Assembly: GCF_021398735.1 (NCBI RefSeq)
Contig: NZ_CP090349.1
Coordinates: forward strand, 2,489,001-2,553,000
Length of the DNA: 64,000 bases
From: Methylobacterium oryzae
GTDB taxonomy: Bacteria > Pseudomonadota > Alphaproteobacteria > Rhizobiales > Beijerinckiaceae
Direction of reading: 5' to 3'
Positions 45,338 through 56,556 of the stretch are shown in pieces (positions within the stretch are counted from its first letter, which is position 1; the number at the start of each line of letters is the position of its first letter). Position numbers and translations under genes: made by a program. The notes under the pieces are model-generated. The model did not search any database and had not been told where the DNA came from. It worked only from the letters and a program-made list of their open reading frames with translations.

Positions 45338-45745
45338 ATGGAATTCACGAAGTCGCTGGCGGTGGCGGCCGCGGGCCTCAAGGCCCAGTCGGGCCGGATG
45401 CGCATCATCGCCGAGAACATCGCCAACGCCGATTCCGCGCCGGCCTCCGCCGGGGCGCAGCCCTACCGCCGCAAGATCCCGACCTTCACCAGCCACCTCG
45501 ACGACGAGACCGGTGCCAAGCTCGTCGAGGCGGGGCGCGTCAGGCGCGACCCGTCGGCCTTCCGGACCAAGTACGAGCCCGGCAACCCCGCGGCCGACGC
45601 CCAGGGCGTGGTGCAGATGCCCAACGTCAACGCGCTGATCGAGAACATGGACCTGCGGGAGGCCCAGCGCTCCTACGAGGCGAACCTCAACATGATCAGT
45701 GCCACCCGCAAGATGCTGGCGCAGACCCTCGGCATCCTGAAGTGA
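45338..45745 (+). CDS. flgC: Flagellar basal-body rod protein FlgC
   Basis: 135-residue rod protein. The N-terminal signature is RIIAENIANADSAPASAG, close to the family consensus; the C-terminus ends in EANLNMISATRKMLAQTLGIL, the FlgC-type helix. Located 65 bases after flgB, as in other flagellar operons. Confidence 0.95.
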   Translation: MEFTKSLAVAAAGLKAQSGRMRIIAENIANADSAPASAGAQPYRRKIPTFTSHLDDETGAKLVEAGRVRRDPSAFRTKYEPGNPAADAQGVVQMPNVNALIENMDLREAQRSYEANLNMISATRKMLAQTLGILK

Positions 45746-45783
45746 CCCCCGAAGCCCGCGGCAGGACCGCTTAGCAAGGACGC

Positions 45784-46104
45784 ATGGCGATGGCTTCGAG
45801 CAACTTCGCGGCGGGTGCCTACGCGGCCGTCCAGGGCCTCGCCGGCGGCCGGCCCGCCCCCCGGGTGCAGCCGACGACCGGCACCGGCACCGATTTCATG
45901 CAGATGCTCGGGCAGACCCTGGACAGCGTCGGCGATGCCGGCCGTCGGGCCGATTCCCAGGCCGTCTCCGCGGCCGCCGGCAAGGCCAACGTCGTGGACG
46001 TGGTCACCGCGGTCGCCGAGAGCGAGACGGCCCTTCAGACCATGGTGGCGGTGCGCGACCGCATGATCTCCGCCTACGAGGAGATCATGCGGATGCAGAT
46101 CTGA
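45784..46104 (+). CDS. fliE: Flagellar hook-basal body complex protein FliE
   Basis: 106-residue protein that joins the MS ring to the rod. The C-terminal half is conserved (VDVVTAVAESETALQTMVAVRDRMISAYEEIMRMQI, cited in part), ending with the family's typical IxxMQI. The N-terminal part is Gly/Ala-rich. Start at 45784 or at the second ATG two codons later. Confidence 0.95.
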   Translation: MAMASSNFAAGAYAAVQGLAGGRPAPRVQPTTGTGTDFMQMLGQTLDSVGDAGRRADSQAVSAAAGKANVVDVVTAVAESETALQTMVAVRDRMISAYEEIMRMQI

Positions 46105-46152
46105 CCGGCCGACCGTTTCCCCGCCCGCTCCCCCCGCACTGAGCGCATCCCC

Positions 46153-46419
46153 ATGACCGGCCTCGCCATCCTCGACATCGCCCGCGACGGCATCTTCGTG
46201 TTCCTCAAGGTGGCCGGGCCCCTGATGCTGGTCGCGCTCGCGGTCGGCCTCGCCGTCTCCCTGGTCCAGGCCCTGACGCAGATCCAGGAACAGACGCTGA
46301 TCTACGTGCCCAAGGTCGTGGCGGTGTTCGCCGCGCTCCTGCTGATGCTGCCCTTCATGGGCGACGCCATGGCCGGCTACATGACCCGCATCGCCGCCCG
46401 CATCGCGGCCGGCGGCTGA
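46153..46419 (+). CDS. fliQ: Flagellar biosynthesis protein FliQ
   Basis: 88-residue inner-membrane component of the flagellar export gate with two TM helices. The conserved ALTQIQEQTLIYVPK loop links them. Length and layout are normal. It lies between fliE and fliR, as in the FliP-Q-R set; fliP itself is not in this window. Confidence 0.95.
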   Translation: MTGLAILDIARDGIFVFLKVAGPLMLVALAVGLAVSLVQALTQIQEQTLIYVPKVVAVFAALLLMLPFMGDAMAGYMTRIAARIAAGG

Positions 46420-46470
46420 TGCGCCCGCCGGCCGGGACAGGCGCGGCCCCCGCGTGCCATAGGGGCCGCG

Positions 46471-47232
46471 ATGAACCTGCTCCTGCCCGGCATCGCCTCG
46501 GCCTACCTGATCACCTTCGCGCGCATCGGCACGCTGATCATGCTGATGCCGGGGATCGGCGAGCAGACGGTGTCGCCGCGCCTGCGCCTCGCCTTCGCGC
46601 TGCTCACGTCCCTGGTGTTGTTCCCGACCGTGCGCCCGCTGCTCGGCGGCACGGAGGGCGTGGCCGGCCCGCGGCTGATCGGGCTCCTGTTCGGCGAGAC
46701 GATCATCGGGCTGGTGCTCGGCCTCACGGTGCGGATGATCCTCGCCGCCCTTCAGACCGCCGGGGTGATCATCTCGGCGCAGGTCGGGCTGTCCTACGCG
46801 ATGACGGTGGATCCGAGCCAGGGCGGCCAGCAGGTGGCGATCGGCAACTTCCTGTCGTTGCTCGGGATCACGCTGATCTTCGCCGCGGACCTGCACCATC
46901 TCGCCATCGAGGGCGTGGCCCGCAGCTACGTGGTGCTGCCCCCCGACGGCGTGCCGTCCTTCTCGGACGCGCTGATGCTGGCCACGAAGGCGCTGGCCCG
47001 GGGCTTCACCCTGGCGGTGCAGATCGCCGGCCCGTTCATCGCCTTCGGGATCCTGTTCAACCTGGGTCTCGGCGTGCTGTCGCGGCTGATGCCTCAGATG
47101 CAGGTGTTCTTCCTGGCGGTCCCGGCCTCGGTGCTGATCGGCATGCTGCTGCTGATGGGCTGCCTCGGCGTCATGATGGGCGTCTTCCTGGACGACCTGG
47201 GCCGGTATCTCGGGGATTACGTCGGCCGCTGA
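46471..47232 (+). CDS. fliR: Flagellar biosynthesis protein FliR
   Basis: 253-residue inner-membrane export-gate protein with about six TM helices. Conserved segments are FARIGTLIMLMPGIGEQ, QVGLSYAMTVDPSQGGQ and FILFNLGLGVLSRLMPQMQVFF-like AFGILFNLGLGVLSRLMPQ. It begins 51 bases after fliQ and is followed by flhB, its cognate partner in gating export. Confidence 0.95.
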   Translation: MNLLLPGIASAYLITFARIGTLIMLMPGIGEQTVSPRLRLAFALLTSLVLFPTVRPLLGGTEGVAGPRLIGLLFGETIIGLVLGLTVRMILAALQTAGVIISAQVGLSYAMTVDPSQGGQQVAIGNFLSLLGITLIFAADLHHLAIEGVARSYVVLPPDGVPSFSDALMLATKALARGFTLAVQIAGPFIAFGILFNLGLGVLSRLMPQMQVFFLAVPASVLIGMLLLMGCLGVMMGVFLDDLGRYLGDYVGR

Positions 47233-47285
47233 GCGGCCGGACCGCCCGTGCCCCGACGATGCCCACGCTCTGAGCCCGACGCGCG

Positions 47286-48353
47286 ATGGCCGACGATACC
47301 GACGACGAGGACAAGACCGAGGAGCCGTCCCAACGACGGCTCGATCAGGCGATCGAGCGCGGCGACGTCGCGACCAGCACCGAGATCAACACCTTCGCGA
47401 TACTGGCCGCGTTCACCCTGGCGCTGCTGGTCGCGGCCCCGACCATCGCCACGAACCTGCTGCACGGGCTCAAGGCCTACCTCGCCAACGCCCATACCCT
47501 GCCGGACGACGCCACGGCCATGAAGGCGGCCATGACGCGCGGCCTGTGGCTGTGGCTCCAGGCGGTGGCGGTGCCGGTCGGGCTGGCGGTCGTGGCCGGG
47601 CTGGCCGCGGGGCTCCTGCAGCACCCGCTGGTCTTCTCCGCCGAGACGCTGATGCCGAAATTCTCGCGCCTCTCGCCGATGGCGGGCGTGAAGCGCCTCC
47701 TCGGCGTCGAGGCCCTGTTCCAGTTCGGCAAGGGGCTGGCGAAGATCGCCGCCGTGGGCGTGGTCGGCGCGGTGATGCTGTGGAACGACCGCGACCGGCT
47801 GGAAGTGTTCGCCCAGCTGGACCCGGCCGCCTCCATGCCGGCGATCCTGTCCCTCAGCCTGAAGCTGCTCGCCGGCATGCTGTGCATGCACCTCGCGATC
47901 ACCCTCGGCGACGCGCTCTACGCGCGGTTCCGCTGGCGCAAGCGCCACCGGATGTCGAAGGAGGAGCTGAAGCAGGAGATGAAGGAGTCGGAGGGCAATC
48001 CCGAGGTGAAGGGTCGCCTGAAGCAGCTCCGGATGGCCCGGGTGAAGAAGCGCATGATGGCCGCGGTCCCCACCGCCACCGTCGTGGTGACGAACCCCAC
48101 CCACTACGCGGTGGCACTGCGCTACGAGACCGGCATGGCCGCGCCGGTCTGCGTGGCCAAGGGCGTCGACGCGCTCGCCCTGCGCATCCGCGCGGTGGCG
48201 GCCGAGCACGGGGTCGCGGTGATCGAGAACCCGCCGCTCGCCCGGGCGCTCCACGCCACCGTGGAGATCGACCGGGAGATCCCGGCCGAGCACTACCGCG
48301 CGGTGGCGGAGGTCATCGGGTTCGTGCTGCGCCTGCGGAGACGGGCGGCGTAG
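47286..48353 (+). CDS. flhB: Flagellar biosynthesis protein FlhB
   Basis: 355-residue export-gate protein controlling the switch from rod/hook to filament export. N-terminal DEDKTEEPSQRRLDQA is typical. Four TM helices follow, then the cytoplasmic domain with the autocleavage motif NPTH at residues 270-273 (VTNPTHYAVAL) and the ending FVLRLRRR. All key features are intact. Last structural gene of the flagellar run before cckA. Confidence 0.96.
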   Translation: MADDTDDEDKTEEPSQRRLDQAIERGDVATSTEINTFAILAAFTLALLVAAPTIATNLLHGLKAYLANAHTLPDDATAMKAAMTRGLWLWLQAVAVPVGLAVVAGLAAGLLQHPLVFSAETLMPKFSRLSPMAGVKRLLGVEALFQFGKGLAKIAAVGVVGAVMLWNDRDRLEVFAQLDPAASMPAILSLSLKLLAGMLCMHLAITLGDALYARFRWRKRHRMSKEELKQEMKESEGNPEVKGRLKQLRMARVKKRMMAAVPTATVVVTNPTHYAVALRYETGMAAPVCVAKGVDALALRIRAVAAEHGVAVIENPPLARALHATVEIDREIPAEHYRAVAEVIGFVLRLRRRAA

Positions 48354-48523
48354 CCCCGCGCGATCCGCGCGCCGCGCCGTCTCGCCGAACGCCCGGTGGG
48401 GCGAAAGCCACGCTTCCTCCACCTTTTTTCGCGAGGCTGTGTCAAGGCTTGGCGCGACGAGACTGATGCCGCGCCCCGCATGTCCTGATATGGCCGGCGG
48501 ACTAACCGGGTGACTGTTCTGGA

Positions 48524-51328
48524 ATGAAGCCGATGGCCGACGTCACTGGACCTCCGGCGCCCGCCGCGGGCCCGCAGAATTCGGGTCCCCCGGTCGCGCA
48601 GGCCTCGTCCCTGCTGGGAACGGGCTCGATCGACCGCTCGGAACAGCCGGGCCGGGTCGGCCTGCTCCTCGTGCTCGCCGGCCTGCTGGTCGGCGCGGCC
48701 ATCGGCCTGTCCTTCGTGGCCAACGAGCAGGCCCAGTCGCTGATCGTCTGGCTGCTGGCCCTGCTGGCCATGGCGGGCGTGTTCTTCCTGTTCGCCCTCG
48801 CCATCGGGGCGCTCCAGCTCAGCGGCAGCGCCGCCCGGGACGACATCACCAAGGGCATCGTCGACGCCTCGCCGGACGGCCAGCTGGTCGTCGAGGACGG
48901 CGGCCGGCTGATCTACGCCAACGAGGCCTATCTCCGGATCGCCAGCGGCGACACCTTCTCCAACCTCGTGCCGGTGGAGCGCATCCTCGTCGGCTCGCCG
49001 GAGGTCTCCGAGGCGGTCTACCGCCTGTCGCAGGCCTCACGCGACGCCCGGGCCCACACCGAGGAGGTGCGGATGTCGCCGCCCCTCGGCCCCACGGCCG
49101 GCGAGCGCGGCTTCGGCTGGTACCGGGTCTCGGTGCGGCCCCTCGCGCGCCCGCGCCGGTCGGCCTCCCTCTGGACGGTGGCCGACATCACTGCCGAGCG
49201 GGAGCGGCAGGAGAACGTCTTCCAGGAGCTCCAGCACGCCATCGACTACCTCGACCACGCCCCGGCGGGCTTCCTGTCGATCGATCCGGCGGGCGCCATC
49301 GTCTACATGAACGCGACCCTGGCGGCCTGGCTCGGCTACGACCTCGCCAGCGTCGGCCCCGGCGGCCCGCACCTCACCGAGATCGCCCCGGAGGCGGACG
49401 TGCTGGTGCGCACGGCCGGCCTGCCGGGCGAGGTCCGCACCGACCGCTTCGACCTCGACCTGCGCCGCCGCAACGGTCACACCCTGCCGGTCCGGCTCTA
49501 CCACCGGGTCGCCTTCGGCAAGGACGGCAAGCCCGGCTCGTCGCGGACCTTCGTGATCAACCGCTCCGCCGGGGCCGAGACCGACGAGCCGCAGCGCGCC
49601 GCCGAGGTCCGGCTCGCCCGCTTCCTCAACAACTCGCCGATCGCCATCGCGACCCTCGACAGCGGCGGCCGGATCGCCCGCGCCAACGCCTCGTTCACGC
49701 GCCTGTTCGGCACGGTCCCGCGGCAGGCCGACGACGGCGCCCCGGACGGGGAGGGTGTCCCGCGGGTCGAGCCCAACGTCGCCGACTCGGTGGCCGACCG
49801 GACCGCCCTGGAGGCCGGGCTCGCCCGCGCCGCGAGCGGGCGGACGGATCCGGAGCCCATCGAGGTCCAGCTCAACGGGCCCGGCGGCCGCTCGGCCCGG
49901 GTCTGGCTCAGCCCGGCCGACGGCGGCGATGCCGGCCAGCAGACCGACGAGGCCGAGCGGGTGATCCTCTACGCCCTCGACACGACGGCGCAGCGCCAGC
50001 TGGAGCAGCAGGTCGCCCAGGCCCAGAAAATGAACGCGGTCGGCCAGCTCGCCGGCGGCATCGCGCACGACTTCAACAACGTCCTGCAGGCGATCATCGG
50101 CTACTCGGACCTGCTGCTCGCGAGCCACCGGCCGACCGACCCGGCCTTCCAGGACATCATGCAGATCAAGCAGAACGCCAACCGGGCGGCGGGCCTCGTC
50201 CGCCAGCTCCTGGCGTTCTCCCGCCGGCAGACGCTGCGCCCGGAGGTGATGAATGTCGGGGAGGCGCTCTCCGAGCTGACCCTCCTCCTCAAGCGGCTGC
50301 TCGGCGAGCGCGTCGCGCTGGAGCTGAAGCACGGCCGCGAGGTCTGGCCCGTGAAGGCCGACGTCAACCAGTTCGAGCAGGTGATCGTCAATCTGGCGGT
50401 CAACGCCCGCGACGCCATGCCGGAGGGCGGCAAGCTGATGATCCGCACCGAGAACGTCTCCGATCCGGGGGCGGCCGCCGGGGCGGAGGGGCGCGGTGGG
50501 GCGCCGGCGGGCGACCACGTGCTGATCGAGGTGCGCGACACCGGCCAGGGCATCCCGCCCGAGCTGATGGAGAAGATCTTCGAGCCGTTTTTCACCACCA
50601 AGGAGATCGGCAAGGGCACCGGCCTCGGGCTCTCGACGGTGTTCGGCATCGTCAAGCAGTCCGGCGGCACCATCGACGTGCAGTCGAAGGTCGGGGAGGG
50701 CACGGCCTTCCGCATCTACCTGCCGCGTCACGTGCCCGTGGCGGAGCCCGAGGAGGTGCCGGTCGCGGCCGCCGAGCCGGCACTTCCGCGCGCGGAGCCG
50801 CTCGCGCCGGCTTCCACCACCGCCCATCCCGATTCCGGGTCGGACGCCAAGCCGGTCACCGCGCCGGCCGCGGGCGGCGACGCCGCTGTGCCGAACGGGA
50901 AGACGCCGCCCGCCAAGGTCGACAAGCCGGCGCCGCGCAAGCCCGCCGCCGATCATACGGGGCAGGGGACCATCCTGCTCGTCGAGGACGAGGACCCGGT
51001 GCGGGCGGTCAACAGCCGGGCGCTCTCGGCCCGCGGCTACACGGTGCTGGAGGCGGCCTCGGGCCTCGAGGCCCTGGCGATCGTCCGCGAGGGCGCGCAG
51101 ACCATCGATCTCGTCGTCTCCGACGTGGTCATGCCCGAGATGGACGGCCCGACGCTCCTGCGGGAGGTGCGCAAGCATCAGCCCGACCTGAAGGTGATCT
51201 TCGTGTCCGGCTACGCCGAGGACGCGTTCCGCAAGAACCTGCCCGAGGGCGAGACCTTCAACTTCCTGCCCAAGCCCTTCAGCCTGAAGCAGCTCGTCGA
51301 GACCGTGAAGAAGACGATGGCGGACTGA
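48524..51328 (+). CDS. cckA: Hybrid histidine kinase CckA
   Basis: 934-residue membrane-bound hybrid kinase that (through ChpT) phosphorylates the master regulator CtrA in Alphaproteobacteria. Two TM helices lie at about residues 45-66 and 73-97, then PAS-type sensor domains to about 480, a HisKA domain with His515 in the signature GGIAHDFNN, HATPase with [13 protein letters not shown], and a C-terminal receiver with Asp867 ([12 protein letters not shown]). A 90-residue Pro/Ala linker separates HATPase and receiver. The ATG at 48524 or the one at 48533 may be used. The REC and HisKA sequences match CckA by recall. Confidence 0.92.
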   Translation: MKPMADVTGPPAPAAGPQNSGPPVAQASSLLGTGSIDRSEQPGRVGLLLVLAGLLVGAAIGLSFVANEQAQSLIVWLLALLAMAGVFFLFALAIGALQLSGSAARDDITKGIVDASPDGQLVVEDGGRLIYANEAYLRIASGDTFSNLVPVERILVGSPEVSEAVYRLSQASRDARAHTEEVRMSPPLGPTAGERGFGWYRVSVRPLARPRRSASLWTVADITAERERQENVFQELQHAIDYLDHAPAGFLSIDPAGAIVYMNATLAAWLGYDLASVGPGGPHLTEIAPEADVLVRTAGLPGEVRTDRFDLDLRRRNGHTLPVRLYHRVAFGKDGKPGSSRTFVINRSAGAETDEPQRAAEVRLARFLNNSPIAIATLDSGGRIARANASFTRLFGTVPRQADDGAPDGEGVPRVEPNVADSVADRTALEAGLARAASGRTDPEPIEVQLNGPGGRSARVWLSPADGGDAGQQTDEAERVILYALDTTAQRQLEQQVAQAQKMNAVGQLAGGIAHDFNNVLQAIIGYSDLLLASHRPTDPAFQDIMQIKQNANRAAGLVRQLLAFSRRQTLRPEVMNVGEALSELTLLLKRLLGERVALELKHGREVWPVKADVNQFEQVIVNLAVNARDAMPEGGKLMIRTENVSDPGAAAGAEGRGGAPAGDHVLIEVRDTGQGIPPELMEKIFEPFFTTKEIGKGTGLGLSTVFGIVKQSGGTIDVQSKVGEGTAFRIYLPRHVPVAEPEEVPVAAAEPALPRAEPLAPASTTAHPDSGSDAKPVTAPAAGGDAAVPNGKTPPAKVDKPAPRKPAADHTGQGTILLVEDEDPVRAVNSRALSARGYTVLEAASGLEALAIVREGAQTIDLVVSDVVMPEMDGPTLLREVRKHQPDLKVIFVSGYAEDAFRKNLPEGETFNFLPKPFSLKQLVETVKKTMAD

Positions 51329-51366
51329 CCGGCCCCTCGCTTCCGCTCACCGTCGCTCAACGAAGA

Positions 51367-51393
51367 GCGGCCCCGGAGAGACTCCGGGGCCGC
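51367..51393. terminator. Hairpin between convergent cckA and recA
   Basis: A perfect 11-bp stem (GCGGCCCCGGA / TCCGGGGCCGC) with loop GAGAC, 38 bases after the cckA stop and 59 bases before the recA stop codon. T-rich sequence follows only weakly on either strand, so it is likely a bidirectional terminator without a classical T-run. Confidence 0.55.
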
Positions 51394-51451
51394 GCATCTT
51401 CGAACGTCGCCAAGTCCGCCGCGCGCCGTCGCCGGCCCGCGGCGGCGCGGC

Positions 51452-52543
<1,092 letters not shown>

Positions 52544-53030
52544 CTGGCGGGCTCCTTATGAAGGGGTTGGACGCAGTTCACAACGCGCGTCGCCACCGCC
52601 TTTATGTACCCGTTTTGTTCTCAGCCAGCAAGGCCGGAACGCCGTTTTGCTGGACGCAAGTCACGAAATCCCGGCTCGAGCCCCGGATGCCCCGCGACAG
52701 CAATCCAATCCGGTAATCGCCCGCGAGGACCCGTACGAACGCCGACACAACGCGCCGGGACGGGACGACCGCCAGCCGCAATGGCGACGCCTCCCGCGGT
52801 CCCGCAGCAGGCTCGGCCCGCCGGCGACCAGGACCCAACCGCCAGACATGCCGCCGAAAACGACGACGCCCGGCACGAATCCGGCTCTCGCGAGTCGAAT
52901 TGCGTCCGGGCGTTCGTCGTACCGGTCGCCGGGCATCCCCGGGATGGTCACCCCAAAGGAGGCACCATCCCGCGACGCCGCGGGCCGGGATCTGGCGGAC
53001 GCGGAGACCGCAGCCGCCGGGATCCCGGGA
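52544..53030. other. Gene-free stretch between recA and rpsQ
   Basis: 487 bases. The first 100 carry the recA promoter region with the candidate SOS box; the remainder shows no convincing gene on either strand. It occupies the place where the spc ribosomal genes would normally follow rpsQ. Confidence 0.6.
52606..52620 (-). promoter_or_regulatory. Candidate LexA (SOS) box upstream of recA
   Basis: The minus strand reads GAAC-N7-GTAC, one mismatch from the alphaproteobacterial LexA site GAAC-N7-GAAC (equivalently GTTC-N7-GTTC). It lies 63 bases upstream of the recA ATG, between a possible -35 (TTGCTG) and -10 (TACATA), so LexA bound here would block the promoter. Confidence 0.55.
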
Positions 53031-53294
53031 TCAGGCGGCCTCGCCGGCCTCGGCCTGGGCGGCCTCGCCCTCGACCAGCTTCCAGGTCTTGGTCTTGGAG
53101 AACGGACGGCACTCCTCGATGAACACCGTCTGCCCGACCTTGGCGACGTTGCCCTCGTCGTGCGCGTGGTAGTTCTTCGACCGCCGCACGGTCTTCTTCA
53201 TCACCGGGTGCGTGAAGCGGCGCTCCACCTTCACCACGATGGTCTTCTCACCCTTGTCGCTGACGACGGTGCCCTGCAGGATGCGCTTCGGCAT
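53031..53294 (-). CDS. rpsQ: 30S ribosomal protein S17
   Basis: 87-residue ribosomal protein binding 16S rRNA. It begins [19 protein letters not shown] and contains [10 protein letters not shown] and the typical [11 protein letters not shown]; the C-terminal tail is short and Ala/Glu-rich. Last gene of the S10 run in this window: the next gene would usually be rplN, but none follows. Confidence 0.97.
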   Translation of the reverse strand: MPKRILQGTVVSDKGEKTIVVKVERRFTHPVMKKTVRRSKNYHAHDEGNVAKVGQTVFIEECRPFSKTKTWKLVEGEAAQAEAGEAA

Positions 53295-53315
53295 GGTTGT
53301 CTCCTAAAACCCGCC

Positions 53316-53531
53316 TCAGCCCTTGGCCTGCTGCAGCGTCTTGGAACGCTGCAGAGTCCGGACACGGGCGATGTCGCGACGGACCTCGCGGACGCGGGCG
53401 ACGTTCTCGAGCTGGCCGGTGGCCCCCTGGAAGCGCAGGTTGAACTGCTCCTTCTTGAGGTTGATCAGCTCGTCATTCAGCTGATCCGGCGACAGCGCCT
53501 TCAGATCAGACAGTCTCTGGGTCGACTTCAC
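53316..53531 (-). CDS. rpmC: 50S ribosomal protein L29
   Basis: 71-residue two-helix ribosomal protein near the exit tunnel. [19 protein letters not shown] is the family core. Encoded between rplP and rpsQ with short gaps. Confidence 0.96.
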   Translation of the reverse strand: MKSTQRLSDLKALSPDQLNDELINLKKEQFNLRFQGATGQLENVARVREVRRDIARVRTLQRSKTLQQAKG

Positions 53532-53543
53532 GATATCCTCCGT

Positions 53544-53957
53544 TCAGTCGGCGATGCGCTGGACGACCCGCGTGCGGATCGGGAGCTTCGCGGCGCCGAG
53601 GCGGAGCGCCTCCTTGGCGATGTTCTCGGCAACGCCGTCGACCTCGAACATGATCCGGCCGGGATGGACCCGGGCCGCCCAGTAATCCGGGGCGCCCTTA
53701 CCGGAGCCCATACGGACCTCGGTCGGCTTCGACGAGACCGGGACGTCCGGGAACACCCGGATCCAGACGCGGCCCTGGCGCTTCATCTCGCGGGTGATCG
53801 CGCGGCGGGCCGCCTCGATCTGGCGGGCGGTGACGCGCTCGGGCTCCACCGCCTTCAGGCCGAACTGGCCGAAGTTCAGCTCGAAGCCGCCCTTGGCCGC
53901 ACCGTGGATGCGGCCCTTGAACTGCTTGCGGAAGCGGGTCTTTTTCGGTTGCAGCAT
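53544..53957 (-). CDS. rplP: 50S ribosomal protein L16
   Basis: 137-residue core ribosomal protein near the peptidyl transferase centre. Start [16 protein letters not shown] and the segments [18 protein letters not shown] and [16 protein letters not shown] are diagnostic. Follows rpsC by 11 bases. Confidence 0.97.
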
Positions 53958-53968
53958 GGCTTCCTACC

Positions 53969-54715
53969 TTACGCGTGCTCGCGCTCGCGGCGTCCGCGCT
54001 CGCGGCCGCCCTCGCCATCGCGCTCACGGCGTCCGCCGGAGCGGCCGCCCTCTTCCTGGGCCTTCTTGTCCTGGGCCATCGGGTCGTGCTCGAGGATCTC
54101 GCCCTTGAACACCCACACCTTGATGCCGCAGGTGCCGTAGGTCGTGAACGCCGTAGCGGTCCCGTAGTCGACATCGGCGCGCAGCGTGTGCAGCGGGACG
54201 CGGCCCTCGCGGTACCATTCCTGGCGGGCGATCTCGGCGCCGCCGAGACGGCCCGAGCAGTTGATCCGGATGCCCTCGGCGCCCAGACGCATGGCCGACT
54301 GCACGGCCCGCTTCATGGCACGCCGGAAGGCGACGCGGCGCTCGAGCTGCTGGGCGATCGAGTCGGCCACCAGGGTGGCGTCGATCTCGGGCTTGCGCAC
54401 CTCGACGATGTTGATGGTCACGTCGGCCTTCGTCATCGTGCCGACGAGCTTGCGCAGCTTCTCGATGTCCGCGCCCTTCTTGCCGATCACCACGCCCGGA
54501 CGACCCGAGTGGATGGTGACCCGGCACTTCCGGTGCGGGCGCTCGATGACGATCTTGGAGACCGCCGCCTGCTTGAGCTGCTTCATGAGGGCGGCGCGGA
54601 TCGCGACGTCCTCGTGCATGAGCTTCGCGTAGTCGCCCTTGTTGGCGAACCAGCGGGAATCCCAGGTCCGGTTGATGCCGAGCCGGAGACCGATCGGGTT
54701 GACTTTCTGACCCAT
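53969..54715 (-). CDS. rpsC: 30S ribosomal protein S3
   Basis: 248-residue protein of the mRNA entry channel with a KH domain ([17 protein letters not shown]). Opens [22 protein letters not shown]. The C-terminus is extended by an Arg/Glu/Gly-rich tail (about residues 220-248) longer than in E. coli, a feature common in alphaproteobacterial S3. Confidence 0.97.
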   Translation of the reverse strand: MGQKVNPIGLRLGINRTWDSRWFANKGDYAKLMHEDVAIRAALMKQLKQAAVSKIVIERPHRKCRVTIHSGRPGVVIGKKGADIEKLRKLVGTMTKADVTINIVEVRKPEIDATLVADSIAQQLERRVAFRRAMKRAVQSAMRLGAEGIRINCSGRLGGAEIARQEWYREGRVPLHTLRADVDYGTATAFTTYGTCGIKVWVFKGEILEHDPMAQDKKAQEEGGRSGGRRERDGEGGRERGRREREHA

Positions 54716-54725
54716 CAGATCCTCC

Positions 54726-55112
54726 TCAAGCCGCTTCGGCTTGGCGGACTTCGCGAACCACGATGGTGAGGTTCGAGAAGGGCTTCAGGATGCGCGCGCC
54801 GCGGCCGCGGGCGCGAGCGTGGAAACGCTTGAGAACCAGCGCCTTGCCCACGAAGGCCTGGGACACGACGAGGTCGTCGACGTCCAGGTCGTGGTTGTTC
54901 TCGGCGTTGGCGATGGCGCTCTCGAGGCACTTCTTGACCTCGGTCGAGATCCGCTTGCGCGAGAACTGCAACTCGGCGAGCGCCGTGTCGACCTTCTTGC
55001 CGCGGATCATCTGCGCCACGAGGTTGAGCTTCTGCGGGCTGACGCGCAGCATGCGCGCGACGGCCTTCGCCTCGTTCTCGGGGAGCGCGCGGGGGGTGGC
55101 TTGCTTGCCCAT
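54726..55112 (-). CDS. rplV: 50S ribosomal protein L22
   Basis: 128-residue protein lining the exit tunnel. The start at 55112 ([20 protein letters not shown]) is chosen over an open frame upstream because it gives the normal family length. Contains [15 protein letters not shown] and [12 protein letters not shown]. One base separates it from the rpsS stop. Confidence 0.96.
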   Translation of the reverse strand: MGKQATPRALPENEAKAVARMLRVSPQKLNLVAQMIRGKKVDTALAELQFSRKRISTEVKKCLESAIANAENNHDLDVDDLVVSQAFVGKALVLKRFHARARGRGARILKPFSNLTIVVREVRQAEAA

Positions 55113-55113
55113 C

Positions 55114-55392
55114 TCAGCGCCTCTTCGCCTTCTTGTCGGCCGCGTGGCCCGGGAAGGTGCGGGTCGGCGAGAACTCGCCGAACTTGTGCCCGACCATCTC
55201 CTCGGTGACGTAGACCGGGATGTGCTTCTGCCCGTTGTGCACACCGAAGGTGAGCCCGACGAACTGCGGGAGGATCGTGGAGCGGCGGCTCCAGATCTTG
55301 ATGACCTCGGAGCGCGAGGAGCCCCGCGCCGCCTCGGCCTTCTTGAAGAGGTAGCCGTCGACGAACGGCCCCTTCCAGAGAGAGCGTGCCAT
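55114..55392 (-). CDS. rpsS: 30S ribosomal protein S19
   Basis: 92-residue head protein of the small subunit. [15 protein letters not shown] and [14 protein letters not shown] are diagnostic. The start at 55392 gives standard length; the upstream open frame overlaps rplB and is not real. Confidence 0.97.
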   Translation of the reverse strand: MARSLWKGPFVDGYLFKKAEAARGSSRSEVIKIWSRRSTILPQFVGLTFGVHNGQKHIPVYVTEEMVGHKFGEFSPTRTFPGHAADKKAKRR

Positions 55393-55397
55393 AGCGA

Positions 55398-56234
55398 TTA
55401 CTTCTTGCGGTTGTGGCGGCTGGACAGGATGAACACGTCGGTCCGCTTGTTGGACCGGGTCTTCTTCCCCTTGGTGGGCACACCCCAGGGCGTGACCGGG
55501 TTGCGGCCGCCCGAGGTGCGACCCTCGCCGCCGCCGTGCGGATGGTCGACCGGGTTCATCGCCACACCGCGGTTGTGCGGGCGCTTGCCGAGCCAACGGT
55601 TGCGCCCGGCCTTGCCGAGCGAAATGTTCATGTGGTCCGGGTTCGAGACCGCGCCGACGCTGGCGAAGCACTGGCCGTGGACCAGGCGCTGCTCGCCCGA
55701 GTTCAGGCGGAGCGTCACGTAGCCCTGGTCGCGGCCGACGATCTGCGCGTAGTTGCCGGCCGAGCGGGCGATCGCGCCGCCCTTGCCGATCTTCAGCTCG
55801 ACATTGTGGACGATCGTGCCTACCGGCATCGAGCCGACCGGAGCGGCGTTGCCCGGCTTGATGTCGACGCTCTCGCCGGCCACCACCTTGTCGCCCGGCT
55901 GCAGGCGCTGCGGGGCCAGGATGTAGCTCTGCTTCCCGTCGGGGAAGTTGATCAGCGCGATGAACGCCGTGCGGTTCGGATCGTACTCGATCCGCTCCAC
56001 CGTGGCGGCGACGCCGAGCTGCTCGCGACGCTTGAAATCGACGTTGCGCAGCACGCGCTTGTGGCCGCCGCCGCGGAAGCGGACGGTGATGCGGCCGAGA
56101 TTGTTGCGGCCGCCGGAGGACGACTTGCCCTCCGTCAGCGCCTTCACCGGCTTGCCCTTGTAGAGCTCACGGCGGTCGACGAGCACGAGCTGGCGCAGGC
56201 TCGGCGTGACCGGTTTGAATGTCTTCAAGGCCAT
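55398..56234 (-). CDS. rplB: 50S ribosomal protein L2
   Basis: 278-residue ribosomal protein needed for subunit association and peptidyl transferase assembly. Contains [22 protein letters not shown] [19 protein letters not shown] and [13 protein letters not shown] near the C-terminus. Standard length. Lies between rplW and rpsS. Confidence 0.98.
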   Translation of the reverse strand: MALKTFKPVTPSLRQLVLVDRRELYKGKPVKALTEGKSSSGGRNNLGRITVRFRGGGHKRVLRNVDFKRREQLGVAATVERIEYDPNRTAFIALINFPDGKQSYILAPQRLQPGDKVVAGESVDIKPGNAAPVGSMPVGTIVHNVELKIGKGGAIARSAGNYAQIVGRDQGYVTLRLNSGEQRLVHGQCFASVGAVSNPDHMNISLGKAGRNRWLGKRPHNRGVAMNPVDHPHGGGEGRTSGGRNPVTPWGVPTKGKKTRSNKRTDVFILSSRHNRKK

Positions 56235-56259
56235 CGGCTTGGATCCCTAAATCCCGTCC

Positions 56260-56556
56260 TCAGAGCCCGGTCGTGACGTCGATCGAGTGGCCCTCGGCCA
56301 GGGTCACGATCGCCTTCTTCACGTCGGAGCGCTGTCCGCGGAGACCGCGGAAAATCTTCTTCTTACCCTTGGTGACAAGGGTGTTCACGGCCGTGACCTT
56401 CACGTCGAACAGCTTCTCGACGGCCTCCTTGATCTGAGGCTTCGTCGCCTTGGGGGCGACGCGGAAGACGACCTTGTTCTGCTCGGTCAGGTTGGTCGCC
56501 TTCTCGGTGATGACCGGGGAGACGACGATGTCGTAGTGGCGCGGATCGGCACTCAT
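56260..56556 (-). CDS. rplW: 50S ribosomal protein L23
   Basis: 98-residue protein at the exit tunnel rim, docking site for trigger factor and SRP. Core [16 protein letters not shown] and [15 protein letters not shown] are conserved. Overlaps the rplD stop by four bases, implying coupling. Confidence 0.97.
   Translation of the reverse strand: MSADPRHYDIVVSPVITEKATNLTEQNKVVFRVAPKATKPQIKEAVEKLFDVKVTAVNTLVTKGKKKIFRGLRGQRSDVKKAIVTLAEGHSIDVTTGL

Noticed and set aside
52602..52838. 78-codon minus strand frame upstream of recA
   Set aside because: Overlaps the recA promoter and candidate SOS box; no family and no ribosome binding site.
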